Assembly: GCA_003566885.1 (NCBI GenBank)
Contig: PXBO01000041.1
Span: 1-39,517, forward strand
DNA: 39,517 nucleotides
Direction: 5' to 3'
DNA from: Opitutia bacterium
GTDB taxonomy: Bacteria > Verrucomicrobiota > Verrucomicrobiia > Opitutales > T3Sed10-336
Shown in pieces: positions 24,660 to 32,960 of this stretch (positions are counted from its first letter, which is position 1; every line of letters starts with the position of its first letter). The position numbers and the translations under genes are program-made. The notes under the pieces were generated by a model, which saw only the letters and a list, made by a program, of their open reading frames with translations, made no database searches and had not been told where the DNA came from.

Positions 24660-25106
24660 ATGGTACGATTCAATCCAGGTTCACCTTATGCCACCACCCG
24701 ATGGGATCCGTTTTCGGAGTTGACCCATCTTCAGCGCACCCTGAGTCGCGCTTTTGATCCCCGCCTGGCGCGCAGGTCGACGGAGTTTCCCGCAGTGAAT
24801 GTTTCCGCCAACGACAGCGAAGTCGTTCTTACGGCCGAATTGCCCGGTGTGGACCCCGCCGATTTGGAAATTACGGTGCAGGGCGCCATGGTCACCATCA
24901 AGGGCGAACGTCGCGAGACCCCGGCGGCCGAGGGCGAGCAATACCACCGGCGGGAACGCGACACGGGGAGCTTTTCCCGGTCACTGGAACTGCCCTATGA
25001 TCTCGATCCGGACAAGGTGCGGGCAACCCTTAAACACGGGATACTCAATGTGGTGATGCCCCGGGCGGAAGCGGACAAACCGCGCAAGGTGAGTATCACT
25101 TCCTGA
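24660..25106 (+). CDS. Small heat-shock protein Hsp20 (first copy)
   Basis: This ATP-independent holdase has 148 aa. The N-terminus has WDPFSELTHLQRTLSRAFD, the usual arm. The alpha-crystallin domain spans about residues 38-135: PAVNVSANDSEVVLTAELPG, then VDPADLEITVQGAMVTIKGE and SFSRSLELPYDLDPDKVRATL, with GILNVVMPRAE at the IXI-like end. It is the first of two tandem genes, 51 bp apart, divergent from cbpA/cbpM. This layout makes a compact protein-quality unit. Confidence 0.95.
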   Translation: MVRFNPGSPYATTRWDPFSELTHLQRTLSRAFDPRLARRSTEFPAVNVSANDSEVVLTAELPGVDPADLEITVQGAMVTIKGERRETPAAEGEQYHRRERDTGSFSRSLELPYDLDPDKVRATLKHGILNVVMPRAEADKPRKVSITS

Positions 25107-25157
25107 AACCGGGGTAAGCGAGGACCAACAGATTCACTTAAATTGGAGGATTCAGTC

Positions 25158-25565
25158 ATGAACAGTCGATCGAATCAAATTGTTAACAAGGAAGCACAGG
25201 AGCCCGGTCGCCTGGAGCGCACCCGAAATCGGACGGTGTTTTCTCCCGGCGTCGATATCCGTGAAACCAAAGAAGAACTGGTAGTGTATGCCGACATTCC
25301 CGGAGTGCCGGATGACAAGGTCGATATCACGGTGGAAAAGGGAGTGTTGACCATCCGCGGCAGTGTTCCGGAGACGGAAAAGAGCGGCGCCCATTCCTTG
25401 CTCCTGGAGGAATTCGAGACCGGAGATTATGAACGTGCCTTCACTCTGTCCAACGAGGTTGATCAGGAAAATATCCGGGCCTCGGTCAAGAACGGCGTGC
25501 TGGTGATTCACCTCCCGAAGGCCGGTCCGGCCAAGGCGCGTAAGATCGAAGTGTCGGCTTCCTGA
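25158..25565 (+). CDS. Small heat-shock protein Hsp20 (second copy)
   Basis: The 135-aa protein starts at the ATG at 25158, set by GGAGG at 25145-25149. Its N-terminal arm is polar and lacks the WDPF motif of the first copy. The alpha-crystallin domain is complete: FSPGVDIRETKEELVVYADI, PGVPDDKVDITVEKGVLTI, YERAFTLSNEVDQENIRAS and NGVLVIHLPKAGPAKARKIEV. Class A/class B Hsp20 pairs that co-assemble are common in bacteria; whether these two do is an inference. They share an operon and probably a promoter. Confidence 0.95.
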   Translation: MNSRSNQIVNKEAQEPGRLERTRNRTVFSPGVDIRETKEELVVYADIPGVPDDKVDITVEKGVLTIRGSVPETEKSGAHSLLLEEFETGDYERAFTLSNEVDQENIRASVKNGVLVIHLPKAGPAKARKIEVSAS

Positions 25566-25592
25566 ACGTAGACCCGTCAAACGGCGCATTAC

Positions 25593-25615
25593 CGGTTTGC
25601 TTTACAGGTAAACCG
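25593..25615 (+). terminator. Weak hairpin after the hsp20 pair
   Basis: CGGTTT (25593-25598) pairs with AAACCG (25610-25615) around an 11-nt loop, 28 bp after the hsp20 stop. There is no U-tract, so termination is possible but poorly supported. Confidence 0.3.
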
Positions 25616-25674
25616 AATCAAGGATTTTCACGGCCCGCAATCACGGAAAAGTTGATTGCGGTATGCCGTTTGTA

Positions 25675-27066
25675 ATGAAAATCAGATTTTTCGTCTCCTC
25701 CTTGCTGGCCTTGACGGCAGGCTCGCTGATTTCATCCGGAGCGGACTCTCCGATCGAGATATCGAGTATCGAAGAGCTCGCCCATTACGCGACACAGGAC
25801 GGCAACCAGGTGCGGCTGGCGCCGGGTGTGTACCGCATGTCGGATTACCTGACCGAGGGAATCCTGGAAGATATTCGGGCCGAAGTGGCCGGCCGCAGCG
25901 GTCGGCCGACGGTCAGAATGATGGAGTTCAGCGGCAGTGACAACCGTTTTGACCTGCGGGGCGTGACTCTGGAAATCGAAACCGGGCTGTATTCCGCGCT
26001 CCCTCACGGTTATGTCAGGTGCGTTTTTATCTCGGGGGACAACAATACCTTTGAGGGCCTTACCATTCGCAACACCGGACCGAATCAGGGCAGCAATGGA
26101 AATATCCTGGCGGTATTCGGCGAGGGTAACACTCTCGAAGGGGTCACGCTCTACGTTCACGGTTCTTCTCCCTACGGCTACGGTGATCTATTGGGGAAAG
26201 GGGGGCCCAATCTCGTGGGACTGCGAAAAAAAAGCGGCATACAGATCATGGGCAGCCACACAACGCTGCGTCGGTGCAAGGTGATCACGCGTGCCTTCGG
26301 GCACGCATTTTATATCCAGGGTGGAGACGGCATCCTGCTGGAGGATTGTTACGCCGAAGGCGTTATGCGCGCCACCAGCGATATGCTGCGCGAAACATCG
26401 GGGCCGGCTTACGATCTTCATTTCGAGTCCGTGTATGAAAACCGCGACGGCCGGTACCTGATCACGCCCGGGTACATGAAAAGCCTGGTTGAGGACGGAT
26501 TCCGCACCTACGGGGGAGCGGGAAGCGTCACCCTGCGCAATTGCGTCGCCATCAACACCCGCGCGGGATTCGAAATCGGAGCCCGTGACGACGCCGCCGA
26601 AAAAACGGTCGTGGAGAACTGCGTTGCCCTGGGGTGTGAGCGGGGCTACCTCCTCGGATCGAACGTGATCGTGCGGCGCAGCCGGGGCGATATGACCTAC
26701 GGTCCTTTGCTTTACCTTCGCGGCGGTCGCGATTCCGATATCGAGCTGGAACTGACCGGAGGCGGCTCGGACTATACCGTGCACGCGCTCGCCACCATCG
26801 CCGGTGAAAATCACCGGGTTAAACTCACCCGTTGGAACCCCGGCGAGCCGAGCCCGCAGGCGCCTGTTCTGCTGGGATACGGCATGCCTGCCCACGCGGA
26901 GATGGCGAGCCCGATTCGTGCGGCCCCCAGCGGAAATATCGAGTTGGTCAACGAAACCGGTGTTGCCATCATCACCGCGCCGGATCTGCCCGTCAGCATT
27001 TCGATTGAAACCAACGGCCCGATTATGACCCACGAAGACTTGTCCGACCGGACCGGCCGCTGGTAG
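25675..27066 (+). CDS. Exported right-handed beta-helix protein
   Basis: With the ATG at 25675 the protein has 463 aa and a Sec signal peptide (MKIRFFVSSLLALTAG). From about residue 100, repeated strands with turns every 20-30 residues (GDNNTFEGLTIRNTG, EGNTLEGVTLYVHG, GSHTTLRRCKVITRAFGHAF, GDGILLEDCYAEG, GSVTLRNCVAINTRAGFEI, AEKTVVENCVALG) indicate a parallel beta-helix of the pectate-lyase superfold. Such proteins bind or cleave polysaccharides, but no specific lyase or hydrolase active site can be assigned by eye. An alternative ATG lies at 25663. It stands alone, converging with hpt. Confidence 0.8.
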   Translation: MKIRFFVSSLLALTAGSLISSGADSPIEISSIEELAHYATQDGNQVRLAPGVYRMSDYLTEGILEDIRAEVAGRSGRPTVRMMEFSGSDNRFDLRGVTLEIETGLYSALPHGYVRCVFISGDNNTFEGLTIRNTGPNQGSNGNILAVFGEGNTLEGVTLYVHGSSPYGYGDLLGKGGPNLVGLRKKSGIQIMGSHTTLRRCKVITRAFGHAFYIQGGDGILLEDCYAEGVMRATSDMLRETSGPAYDLHFESVYENRDGRYLITPGYMKSLVEDGFRTYGGAGSVTLRNCVAINTRAGFEIGARDDAAEKTVVENCVALGCERGYLLGSNVIVRRSRGDMTYGPLLYLRGGRDSDIELELTGGGSDYTVHALATIAGENHRVKLTRWNPGEPSPQAPVLLGYGMPAHAEMASPIRAAPSGNIELVNETGVAIITAPDLPVSISIETNGPIMTHEDLSDRTGRW

Positions 27067-27073
27067 CCGAAGA

Positions 27074-27117
27074 GGCCGCTAGGAATCTGTCGGGCTTCGC
27101 CGACAGGCTGCTAGGCC
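27074..27117. terminator. Bidirectional terminator-like hairpin between the beta-helix gene and hpt
   Basis: CTGTCGG (27087-27093) and CCGACAG (27100-27106) form a perfect 7-bp stem with a GCTTCG loop. It can be extended through CTAG/CTAG and GGCC/GGCC outer pairs (27074-27082 and 27111-27117). It lies between two convergent genes and overlaps the hpt stop codon. No long T run is present on either side. Confidence 0.6.
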
Positions 27118-27662
27118 CATTCGGGGGGGTTCTGGAGTTCGGGCTTCAGGGTGCCGATGCACGGGAGGTTGCGATAGCGGCCGGCGAAATCGAGGCCGTA
27201 ACCCACGACGAATTTATCCGGTATTTCGAATCCTATGAAATCGGCTTCAAATGGGATTTCGCGACGGCCTTGTTTATCGAGCAGCACGCAGGTGTGCAGA
27301 GATTTGGGATTACGGCGCTGAAAGATCTGGTTGATGGTGAACAGGGTCCGGCCGGTGTCGAGAATGTCGTCGATAACCATGACCCGGCGGTTTTCGATCT
27401 CCAGGTTGGTGCTGTAGATGAGCTCCGGCTCGCCTTCCGGAACGATCCCGTCGCGGTAGCTGGCAACCCGGATGCAGTCCATACGTACGGGTATGGTGAT
27501 GCGCCGGATCAGGTCGGCGGTGAAGGGGAGGGCTCCGTTGATGATTGAGATAACCGTGATCTCGCCCTTGGCGTAAAAGGCGGTGATTTCTTCTCCCAGC
27601 TCACGAATCCTCCGGGCGATGCGTCGTTGGCTGATCAATACGGATTCGAGATCGTCGATCAT
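27111..27662 (-). CDS. hpt: Hypoxanthine phosphoribosyltransferase
   Basis: This purine-salvage enzyme converts hypoxanthine (or guanine) plus PRPP to IMP (or GMP). It has 183 aa, standard length. The PRPP-binding motif is VMVIDDILDTGRTL, ISIINGALPFTADLIRR is the N-terminal pyrophosphate loop, and DFIGFEIPDKFVVGYGLDF with YRNLPCIG is the C-terminal purine-binding end. It starts 14 bp after the stop of the upstream TPR gene, so the two are co-transcribed. Confidence 0.96.
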   Translation of the reverse strand: MIDDLESVLISQRRIARRIRELGEEITAFYAKGEITVISIINGALPFTADLIRRITIPVRMDCIRVASYRDGIVPEGEPELIYSTNLEIENRRVMVIDDILDTGRTLFTINQIFQRRNPKSLHTCVLLDKQGRREIPFEADFIGFEIPDKFVVGYGLDFAGRYRNLPCIGTLKPELQNPPEWA

Positions 27663-27676
27663 GGGATTCCCCGCGT

Positions 27677-28342
27677 TCAGGAGTTCCTTTCGCGGGCGAT
27701 GCGCAGCATGGAGTCAATCTGGCTGGAAATCGGACTGTCGCCTTCAAAAGCGTTGGCTTTTTCCAGCAAAGTCAGGGCCCGTTCGTTTTCACTTTCTCTC
27801 AGGGCGAAGGCTCCGGCGTGGAAATAGATCGCCCGTTTCAGGTCGTCCCCAAGGCTTTCCGGGTGGCTTTCGACCGCTTGAAGCAGAAAAGCAAAATCCT
27901 CCTTTGCCTCGCCGTGACGTCCCAGAATGCGGGGAAGATTATAGGAGTTGATGGCGCGAACCAGCCGTACCCTCGGATTGAGCGGGGCGGCCTTGACCGC
28001 CGCGTCGAGCGCTTCCGCCCCGCGTTCGGCCCAGCGCCGTTTGCTCCAGAGCGCCACGTCACGGGCTTTAATGGTATAGGCGCTTCCTAGATAGGCGCGC
28101 GCCAGAGCGTTTTCCGGAGAGTCTTTCAGGAGTGCTTCCAGAATTTCGATCGCCTGGTCGACGGCGCTCTCGGAACCTTCCACCCCCAGATCGTGACGTT
28201 CGATGGCCCGGACCAGTCGAGGGTTGTCGTGTTCGCCGAAGTCCCGGTTGTCGAGCTTATCCAAGCCGGAGAGACACGGGGTAAGCGCCAGAGCCAGGCT
28301 CAGGATGGCGAGGGCGAGGCGATTGGGAATTCTTGCGAACAT
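27677..28342 (-). CDS. Exported TPR-like protein of unknown function
   Basis: Starting at the ATG at 28342 the protein has 221 aa. A signal peptide is visible (MFARIPNRLALAILSLALAL), with a possible cleavage site near residue 20. The mature part is helical with TPR-like repeats: AIEILEALLKDSPENALARA, YLGSAYTIKARD, LDAAVKAAPLNPRVRLVRAI and ALTLLEKANAFEGD. It carries no catalytic motif. Upstream starts (28390) would bury the signal. It probably mediates protein contacts in the periplasm. Confidence 0.7.
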   Translation of the reverse strand: MFARIPNRLALAILSLALALTPCLSGLDKLDNRDFGEHDNPRLVRAIERHDLGVEGSESAVDQAIEILEALLKDSPENALARAYLGSAYTIKARDVALWSKRRWAERGAEALDAAVKAAPLNPRVRLVRAINSYNLPRILGRHGEAKEDFAFLLQAVESHPESLGDDLKRAIYFHAGAFALRESENERALTLLEKANAFEGDSPISSQIDSMLRIARERNS

Positions 28343-28561
28343 AGGTAAGAGATTAAGCGGAATAATACGGGGTCGAGCCATAAAAATCATCTTTCCCCGG
28401 ATGAATTCTTCGGGCTGGTTCGCGTATCCGGCTTGATGCTTCGACGCCGCATCCGATTTTAAGCGATTCGTCGAAAGCTCGAATCAAAGGTCTTTATTGC
28501 CGCTCAAAGATTGCCATCCGTCACGGACTGGTCCAGTTTTCCCACCCTGAAAGCAGTGACT
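28343..28561. promoter_or_regulatory. Divergent intergenic region with an inverted repeat
   Basis: These 219 bp separate the TPR/hpt pair from the outer-membrane efflux gene. GCTTCGACG (28438-28446) and CGTCGAAAGC (28469-28478) form a 9-bp inverted repeat with one bulged A and a 22-bp spacer. It could be an operator for either direction. No clear promoter hexamers were found. Confidence 0.35.
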
Positions 28562-29917
28562 ATGAAGACCAAATCTCTTTTCCGCTCCGGCGTTGCCATT
28601 CTCCAGCCGGCGATCCTGATTTTTGCCCTGACGGTTTTCGTCGGGGGAGCGTCCAGAGTTCAGGCGGACACCCTGGAACTTACGCTCGGCGAGGTCCTCT
28701 CCCGGGTCGAGACCGAAAACCTCCAGATTCTGCTCAATCGCGAAATCATAGAACAGGCCATACAGCAGGCCGGCCGCGAACGTTCTTTCCTCTACCCGCA
28801 GGTCAACGTGGAGGTCAGTCAGGCCCGTTCGAAATCACCCGCGCTCGGCCAGCTCCGAGGGTTTGTGAGCCAGACTACCAGCAATCGTTTCGACGCGGCG
28901 TTGCGCGCCAGCTTTTCGCTGGTGGATCCAGCTTTGATCGCGGCCTACCAGGCGGCCAGCAAAGGGGTCGAGCTCTCCCGGGAGCAATACGACTCCCTGG
29001 TGCAGGAGGTCTTTGAGATCAGTGCGCAGGTTTACCTGGCCCACCAACGCAATATCAAGCGGTTTGAAGTGATCGAAGCCAACATCGACCGCGCCGAAGT
29101 CCTGTTGGACCTGGCCCGCAACCAACTCGAAGCGGGCGTGGCCACCGAAATCGATGTGACGCGCGCCCGGGTGACCCTCGCCACGGAACGCCAGGCGCGA
29201 TTGCAGCAGGAGACGGTGGTTTACCAGAGCGAGTTGAGCCTCAAGCGGTTGCTTGATATCGATCTGGACCGGGCCATAACCATCCGTGATTTTGTGGCGC
29301 ACCGGGAGGCCGATTCCGAGCAGCCCCAGGTACGGGAGGCCGAGGTGTTGGGAGATCGCGCCGATTATCGAGTGCTGGAGCGCCGCCTGGAGCAGAACAA
29401 GCTGGAACAGCGCGCGGCATCCTGGGAGCGCTTTCCCACTTTATCGGTGTTCGGCGATTACGGAGTCGCGGCGGAACGCGCTTTTGACGGCGACGAACAG
29501 GAGGTCTGGAGCGCCGGGGTGGCGCTGCGCATGCCGATCTTCGAAGGCTATCGCATCCGCTCCAACCGTATGCTGGCCAATTCGCGCCGCCGCGCCACCG
29601 AGATCGAACTGCGGGATCTGCGGCAGGAGATTTCCTCCGAACTGCTCCTGGCCTGGCGCGACCTGCGTTCGCGTCTCGCCCAGATCGAGGTGGCCGAGGA
29701 AAACCTCGAGCTGGCCGAAGAGGAGTTTCGCCTGGCCCGTACCCGCTTTGAACAGGGGGTGGCTGACAATCGCGAGGTGGTCGACGCCCAGAACAGGGTC
29801 TCTCAGGCCGACGACAATTTGGTGGAGGCGTATTTCCAGTACAACCTGACCCGCCTGGAGTATGCACGGGTGCGTGGCGACGTGCGCCTGCTGCTGGGAG
29901 ACCAGATGGTGCCGTAG
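28562..29917 (+). CDS. TolC-family outer-membrane efflux protein
   Basis: The 451-aa protein starts at the ATG at 28562, with a signal peptide ending about VQA/DTLEL. Two OEP repeats are present: TLGEVLSRVETENLQILLNR, then NQLEAGVATEIDVTRARVTL in the first half; RRLEQNKLEQRAASWERFPT, LRMPIFEGYRIRSNRM and RFEQGVADNREVVDAQNRVS in the second. These are classical alpha-barrel helices of a trimeric outer-membrane channel. No membrane-fusion or pump gene is adjacent, so its partner is encoded elsewhere. The maf gene follows after 10 bp. Confidence 0.92.
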   Translation: MKTKSLFRSGVAILQPAILIFALTVFVGGASRVQADTLELTLGEVLSRVETENLQILLNREIIEQAIQQAGRERSFLYPQVNVEVSQARSKSPALGQLRGFVSQTTSNRFDAALRASFSLVDPALIAAYQAASKGVELSREQYDSLVQEVFEISAQVYLAHQRNIKRFEVIEANIDRAEVLLDLARNQLEAGVATEIDVTRARVTLATERQARLQQETVVYQSELSLKRLLDIDLDRAITIRDFVAHREADSEQPQVREAEVLGDRADYRVLERRLEQNKLEQRAASWERFPTLSVFGDYGVAAERAFDGDEQEVWSAGVALRMPIFEGYRIRSNRMLANSRRRATEIELRDLRQEISSELLLAWRDLRSRLAQIEVAEENLELAEEEFRLARTRFEQGVADNREVVDAQNRVSQADDNLVEAYFQYNLTRLEYARVRGDVRLLLGDQMVP

Positions 29918-29927
29918 AGGCGTGCCG

Positions 29928-30539
29928 ATGCCTCCCGTCTCGAACAACCCTCCCGGTTTGGTTCTCGCGTCCGGATCACCCAGACGCCGCGAGATTCTGG
30001 AACGGCTCGGCCTTTCCTTTCAGGTTCGATCGGCCGACGTGGAGGAACTTTTCGAGGTCAGGTCCACGCCGGAGGATCTCGTTTTGGCCAATGCCGATTT
30101 GAAATGCCGGGCGATTGCGGCTATCTTTCCCGATGAAGTTGTCCTGGCGGCGGATACGGCGGTTTTTCTGGGGAACCGCGTTTTGAACAAACCCGCCGAC
30201 CGGGAGGAAGCCGCTTTTATGTTGGGTCAATTGTCGGGAAGAAAACACGTGGTTTGGACCGGGCTCCGTCTCATTCATCGGAGCTCCGGCCGGGAGTGGC
30301 GCGAGGCGGTTCGCAGCGAGGTGACATTTCGGCCGCTCGACTGGTTGACGGTGCGGACTTATTTCGAACGGGTCGATCCTCTGGACAAAGCCGGCGCTTA
30401 CGGAATCCAGGAGCACGGAGAGTTGCTTGGCGCCGCCTGCCAGGGGTCGTTTACCAACGTCATGGGGCTTCCCATGGAGGCCACTTCCCGCGCGCTGGCG
30501 GAATTCGGAATCCAAACCCGTAATCGGGAGATGGAGTGA
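29928..30539 (+). CDS. maf: Maf-family nucleoside triphosphate pyrophosphatase
   Basis: This house-cleaning pyrophosphatase hydrolyses non-canonical or methylated NTPs and can slow septation when in excess. The 203-aa protein has the family motifs LVLASGSPRRREIL (nucleotide binding), VVLAADTAVFLGNRVLNKP (catalytic acidic residue and lysine), REEAAFMLGQLSGR, and DKAGAYGIQEHG at the end of the active site. The ATG at 29928 follows AGAGG. Its stop overlaps the next gene's GTG (GTGA), indicating translational coupling. Confidence 0.93.
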   Translation: MPPVSNNPPGLVLASGSPRRREILERLGLSFQVRSADVEELFEVRSTPEDLVLANADLKCRAIAAIFPDEVVLAADTAVFLGNRVLNKPADREEAAFMLGQLSGRKHVVWTGLRLIHRSSGREWREAVRSEVTFRPLDWLTVRTYFERVDPLDKAGAYGIQEHGELLGAACQGSFTNVMGLPMEATSRALAEFGIQTRNREME

Positions 30540-31642
30540 AAAGGGTAAACCGCCAGACCAAGCGACCCGCGCGACTGCGGAAGCGGCCCCTCGGGGGAGC
30601 GGACCCGTTTTTCCGCCGATCGGTGCCCGGGAAATCATTGGCCATCGGCGCGGCCGGAACCCTGTTGCTTCACGCCCTGCTCCTGGCCGTGTTTCCCGAA
30701 CGGCTGTCCGAGCCGCGCGAATCGGCGACGGCGCCGCGGGTCTTCGATATCAGTCTCAGTGACCCGGAAGAGACCGTGCGGCCCCCCGATGAGTACGTCG
30801 CCACCAATCCCGATGTGCCCACCAACCCGCCCGACGACACCCCCCGCATCGCTTCCCGCGATCAACAGGCGGCGCAGGAGGAACCTCCGGAAGACCGCGC
30901 GCCGGAGGATACCCCGCGGATCGAGGGGGAACCGTTGCGTTCCCAGAATATCGTGGAGGGAGATCCCGATCCGGTTCCGCCGGCAGGGGGAGCGTTCCCC
31001 GGGGACCAATCGGACCAGGATCCGGCGGAGCCAGGTGATGACCTGCCGCTGATTCCCGAACGTTTGCCGGTGGCCGGCCTCGACGACGTGGAGCTGGATC
31101 CGGATGCGGAAGGATTGCGCACCGAGACAGCGGAAGAAGAGGACGGAGACGACGTCATGCGAATGGTGGGCATCAATGTCCCCGAAGGTCAGCGAACATC
31201 CCCTTCCGATGGCAGCACCCGGCTTTCCGCGGATCGTCCGACTCCGAGCCCTCGTCCCACACTGCCGCGCACCCATTCCGGGCCCGTGGCCGACCGGCAG
31301 GGAGCGACCTCGCGGGTCGGCGAGGTGGCCATCGACGCCCGGCGCAGTGACTTCGGGGTTTATCTGGAACGCATGCTTGAGTCGATCGAACGCCAGTGGC
31401 TTGGCATGGCCCGGGCGCACGCTTCAGCCGCCGATATGGGCGCCCGGGTTCGGGTTCGTTTCACCCTGGATTCCTCCGGCTATGTCACCATCGTGGACAT
31501 CGACAGTACCGCCAGCCAAACCGGAACACTCATCTGCCAGGACGCCATCGAAGCGCGTGCGCCCTTCGGCGAGTGGAGCAACGAGATGGTCGAACTCATG
31601 GGCGAGGAGCAAACGATGACCATCACCTTTCATTACCGCTGA
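30536..31642 (+). CDS. TonB/TolA-like membrane protein
   Basis: The 368-aa protein starts at a GTG overlapping the maf stop. One membrane anchor (about residues 34-53, SLAIGAAGTLLLHALLLAVF) follows a very basic N-terminus. A long proline/acid-rich spacer occupies about residues 60-270. The compact C-terminal domain (about 275-368) has FGVYLERMLESIERQW, RVRVRFTLDSSGYVTIVDID and PFGEWSNEMVELM, as in the C-terminal domains of TonB/TolA-type energy transducers. It probably spans the periplasm and contacts an outer-membrane partner. ExbB/ExbD are not encoded nearby. Confidence 0.75.
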   Translation: MKRVNRQTKRPARLRKRPLGGADPFFRRSVPGKSLAIGAAGTLLLHALLLAVFPERLSEPRESATAPRVFDISLSDPEETVRPPDEYVATNPDVPTNPPDDTPRIASRDQQAAQEEPPEDRAPEDTPRIEGEPLRSQNIVEGDPDPVPPAGGAFPGDQSDQDPAEPGDDLPLIPERLPVAGLDDVELDPDAEGLRTETAEEEDGDDVMRMVGINVPEGQRTSPSDGSTRLSADRPTPSPRPTLPRTHSGPVADRQGATSRVGEVAIDARRSDFGVYLERMLESIERQWLGMARAHASAADMGARVRVRFTLDSSGYVTIVDIDSTASQTGTLICQDAIEARAPFGEWSNEMVELMGEEQTMTITFHYR

Positions 31643-31699
31643 CCCCTAAGTGGCGGAGGACGAATAAACGGGATCCCGGGCGGGTGGCGTTTGCGGTTG

Positions 31700-32785
31700 T
31701 CAACCGTTGCGTTTCGGACAACTGGCTCCGTCGAACCAGGTGCCTTCGACAAAGGTGTGTATCGGGATTTCCGGGACCCCGAAATTGTTCTGTTGGAGTT
31801 GTCCGGTGAGAAGTTCCACCGCGAGGGCGCCGACGGTGGCGTGATTCTGGCGGACTCCCGCAGTTTCACCGGAACAGTCCTCCAGGAACAGTTCCACAAA
31901 GGCGATATCGTGCGGAATGCGGAGATTCAATTCCTTCAAGGCAGGCAGGACGAAGGGCGCGTTGCTGAGAATGACTTCCGGCTGGTGACGGTCCAGCCAG
32001 CGCCGGAAGGCTCCGGCATCGACCGATCCGGGAGCGCTGAATTCGTTCAACCAGCCGTCATCCGCCTTTTGATCGGGGAAAATGAGCGGTGGTATACGAT
32101 TTTTGATCGGCATGAACTGTTGCTCGCAAAGAAAGCCGGCGGTCCAGTTGTTGTCGGCGGATTGCTCCCATCCGCGGTGCATGACCAATCCAATGCGGCG
32201 GTAGCCGGCCTTTATCGACTGCTGCACCGCCAGGCGCGCGATATCGCATTGGTTGTTGGTTACCGTGTGCAGCAGAGGGCGGTGCGGGTAGTAGTCGATT
32301 TTAATGGCGCAATAGCGGTCCCAGTCGAGCTGCAACTCGTCGCCCATAACCAGACTGTGTGACGCCAGAATGAGACCGGTGATGCCCCGCGTCCGCAGAA
32401 TGCTATCGAGCCTCTGGTGAGTGAGGCCGGATTCCCCTAGCCAGAAGTGGTCGAGTTTATAGCCCAACTCGCTCGCGCGGTTGGCGGCGCCGGCGTGAAA
32501 CTCCGGATGTGCGCTCACGTTTTTCCACCCCCAACGGGTTTTCCAATTCGTAAGGTACGCCAGGGTAGGGTGCTGACGGCGAGAGCCCTTCCGGTCGCGA
32601 TAGGAAACCAGCGCGCTCAGCATCGGGTCGGGAGTGTACCCCATCTCCTCAGCCAGAGCCCGCAGGCGGTTTCGCGTTTTGGTCGGCAACCGGGGATGGT
32701 TGCGGAGGGCGAGAGAAACCGTGGTCACATGCACCCCGGCGTTGCGGGCAACGTCCGCAAGGGTTACTCGGCGATTCGATGGCAT
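31700..32785 (-). CDS. LacI-family transcriptional regulator of the xyloside locus
   Basis: The 361-aa protein starts at the ATG at 32785, preceded by GGAAAGG. Its N-terminal HTH is VTLADVARNAGVHVTTVSLA, followed by the hinge helix region and EEMGYTPDPMLSALVSYRD, a segment typical of verrucomicrobial LacI proteins. The periplasmic-binding-like effector domain follows (LTHQRLDSILRTRGITGLIL, AGYRRIGLVMHRGW, RRWLDRHQPEVILSN). It diverges from the GH52/GPH pair, so it most likely represses that operon and responds to a xylo-oligosaccharide or xylose. Effector identity is inferred from context. Confidence 0.9.
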   Translation of the reverse strand: MPSNRRVTLADVARNAGVHVTTVSLALRNHPRLPTKTRNRLRALAEEMGYTPDPMLSALVSYRDRKGSRRQHPTLAYLTNWKTRWGWKNVSAHPEFHAGAANRASELGYKLDHFWLGESGLTHQRLDSILRTRGITGLILASHSLVMGDELQLDWDRYCAIKIDYYPHRPLLHTVTNNQCDIARLAVQQSIKAGYRRIGLVMHRGWEQSADNNWTAGFLCEQQFMPIKNRIPPLIFPDQKADDGWLNEFSAPGSVDAGAFRRWLDRHQPEVILSNAPFVLPALKELNLRIPHDIAFVELFLEDCSGETAGVRQNHATVGALAVELLTGQLQQNNFGVPEIPIHTFVEGTWFDGASCPKRNG

Positions 32786-32960
32786 GGTGTTACCTTTCCA
32801 GGAGGGACATTTTGAGCGCTTGATCCGTTCGAAAATTACCGGTAGAGACACCGCGTTTTCAAGTCTAATGTTAGAGCGGCAAGTGAATTGTGCTTCCGTA
32901 CCGAGGTTCGGAGACTGTTTCGGGTTCGCCGGGGAACCGTCAATCCGTTAAACACACTTT
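32786..32960. promoter_or_regulatory. Divergent control region lacI/GH52 with candidate operators
   Basis: The 175-bp gap contains an 8-bp perfect palindrome TACCGGTA (32837-32844) and AGCGCT (32815-32820) in TTTTGAGCGCTTGATC. LacI-type operators are palindromes with a central CG, and both sites have one, but flanking symmetry is short. A TTGATC at 32820 with TAGAGA 17 bp downstream could be a rightward promoter overlapping the palindrome. Confidence 0.4.
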
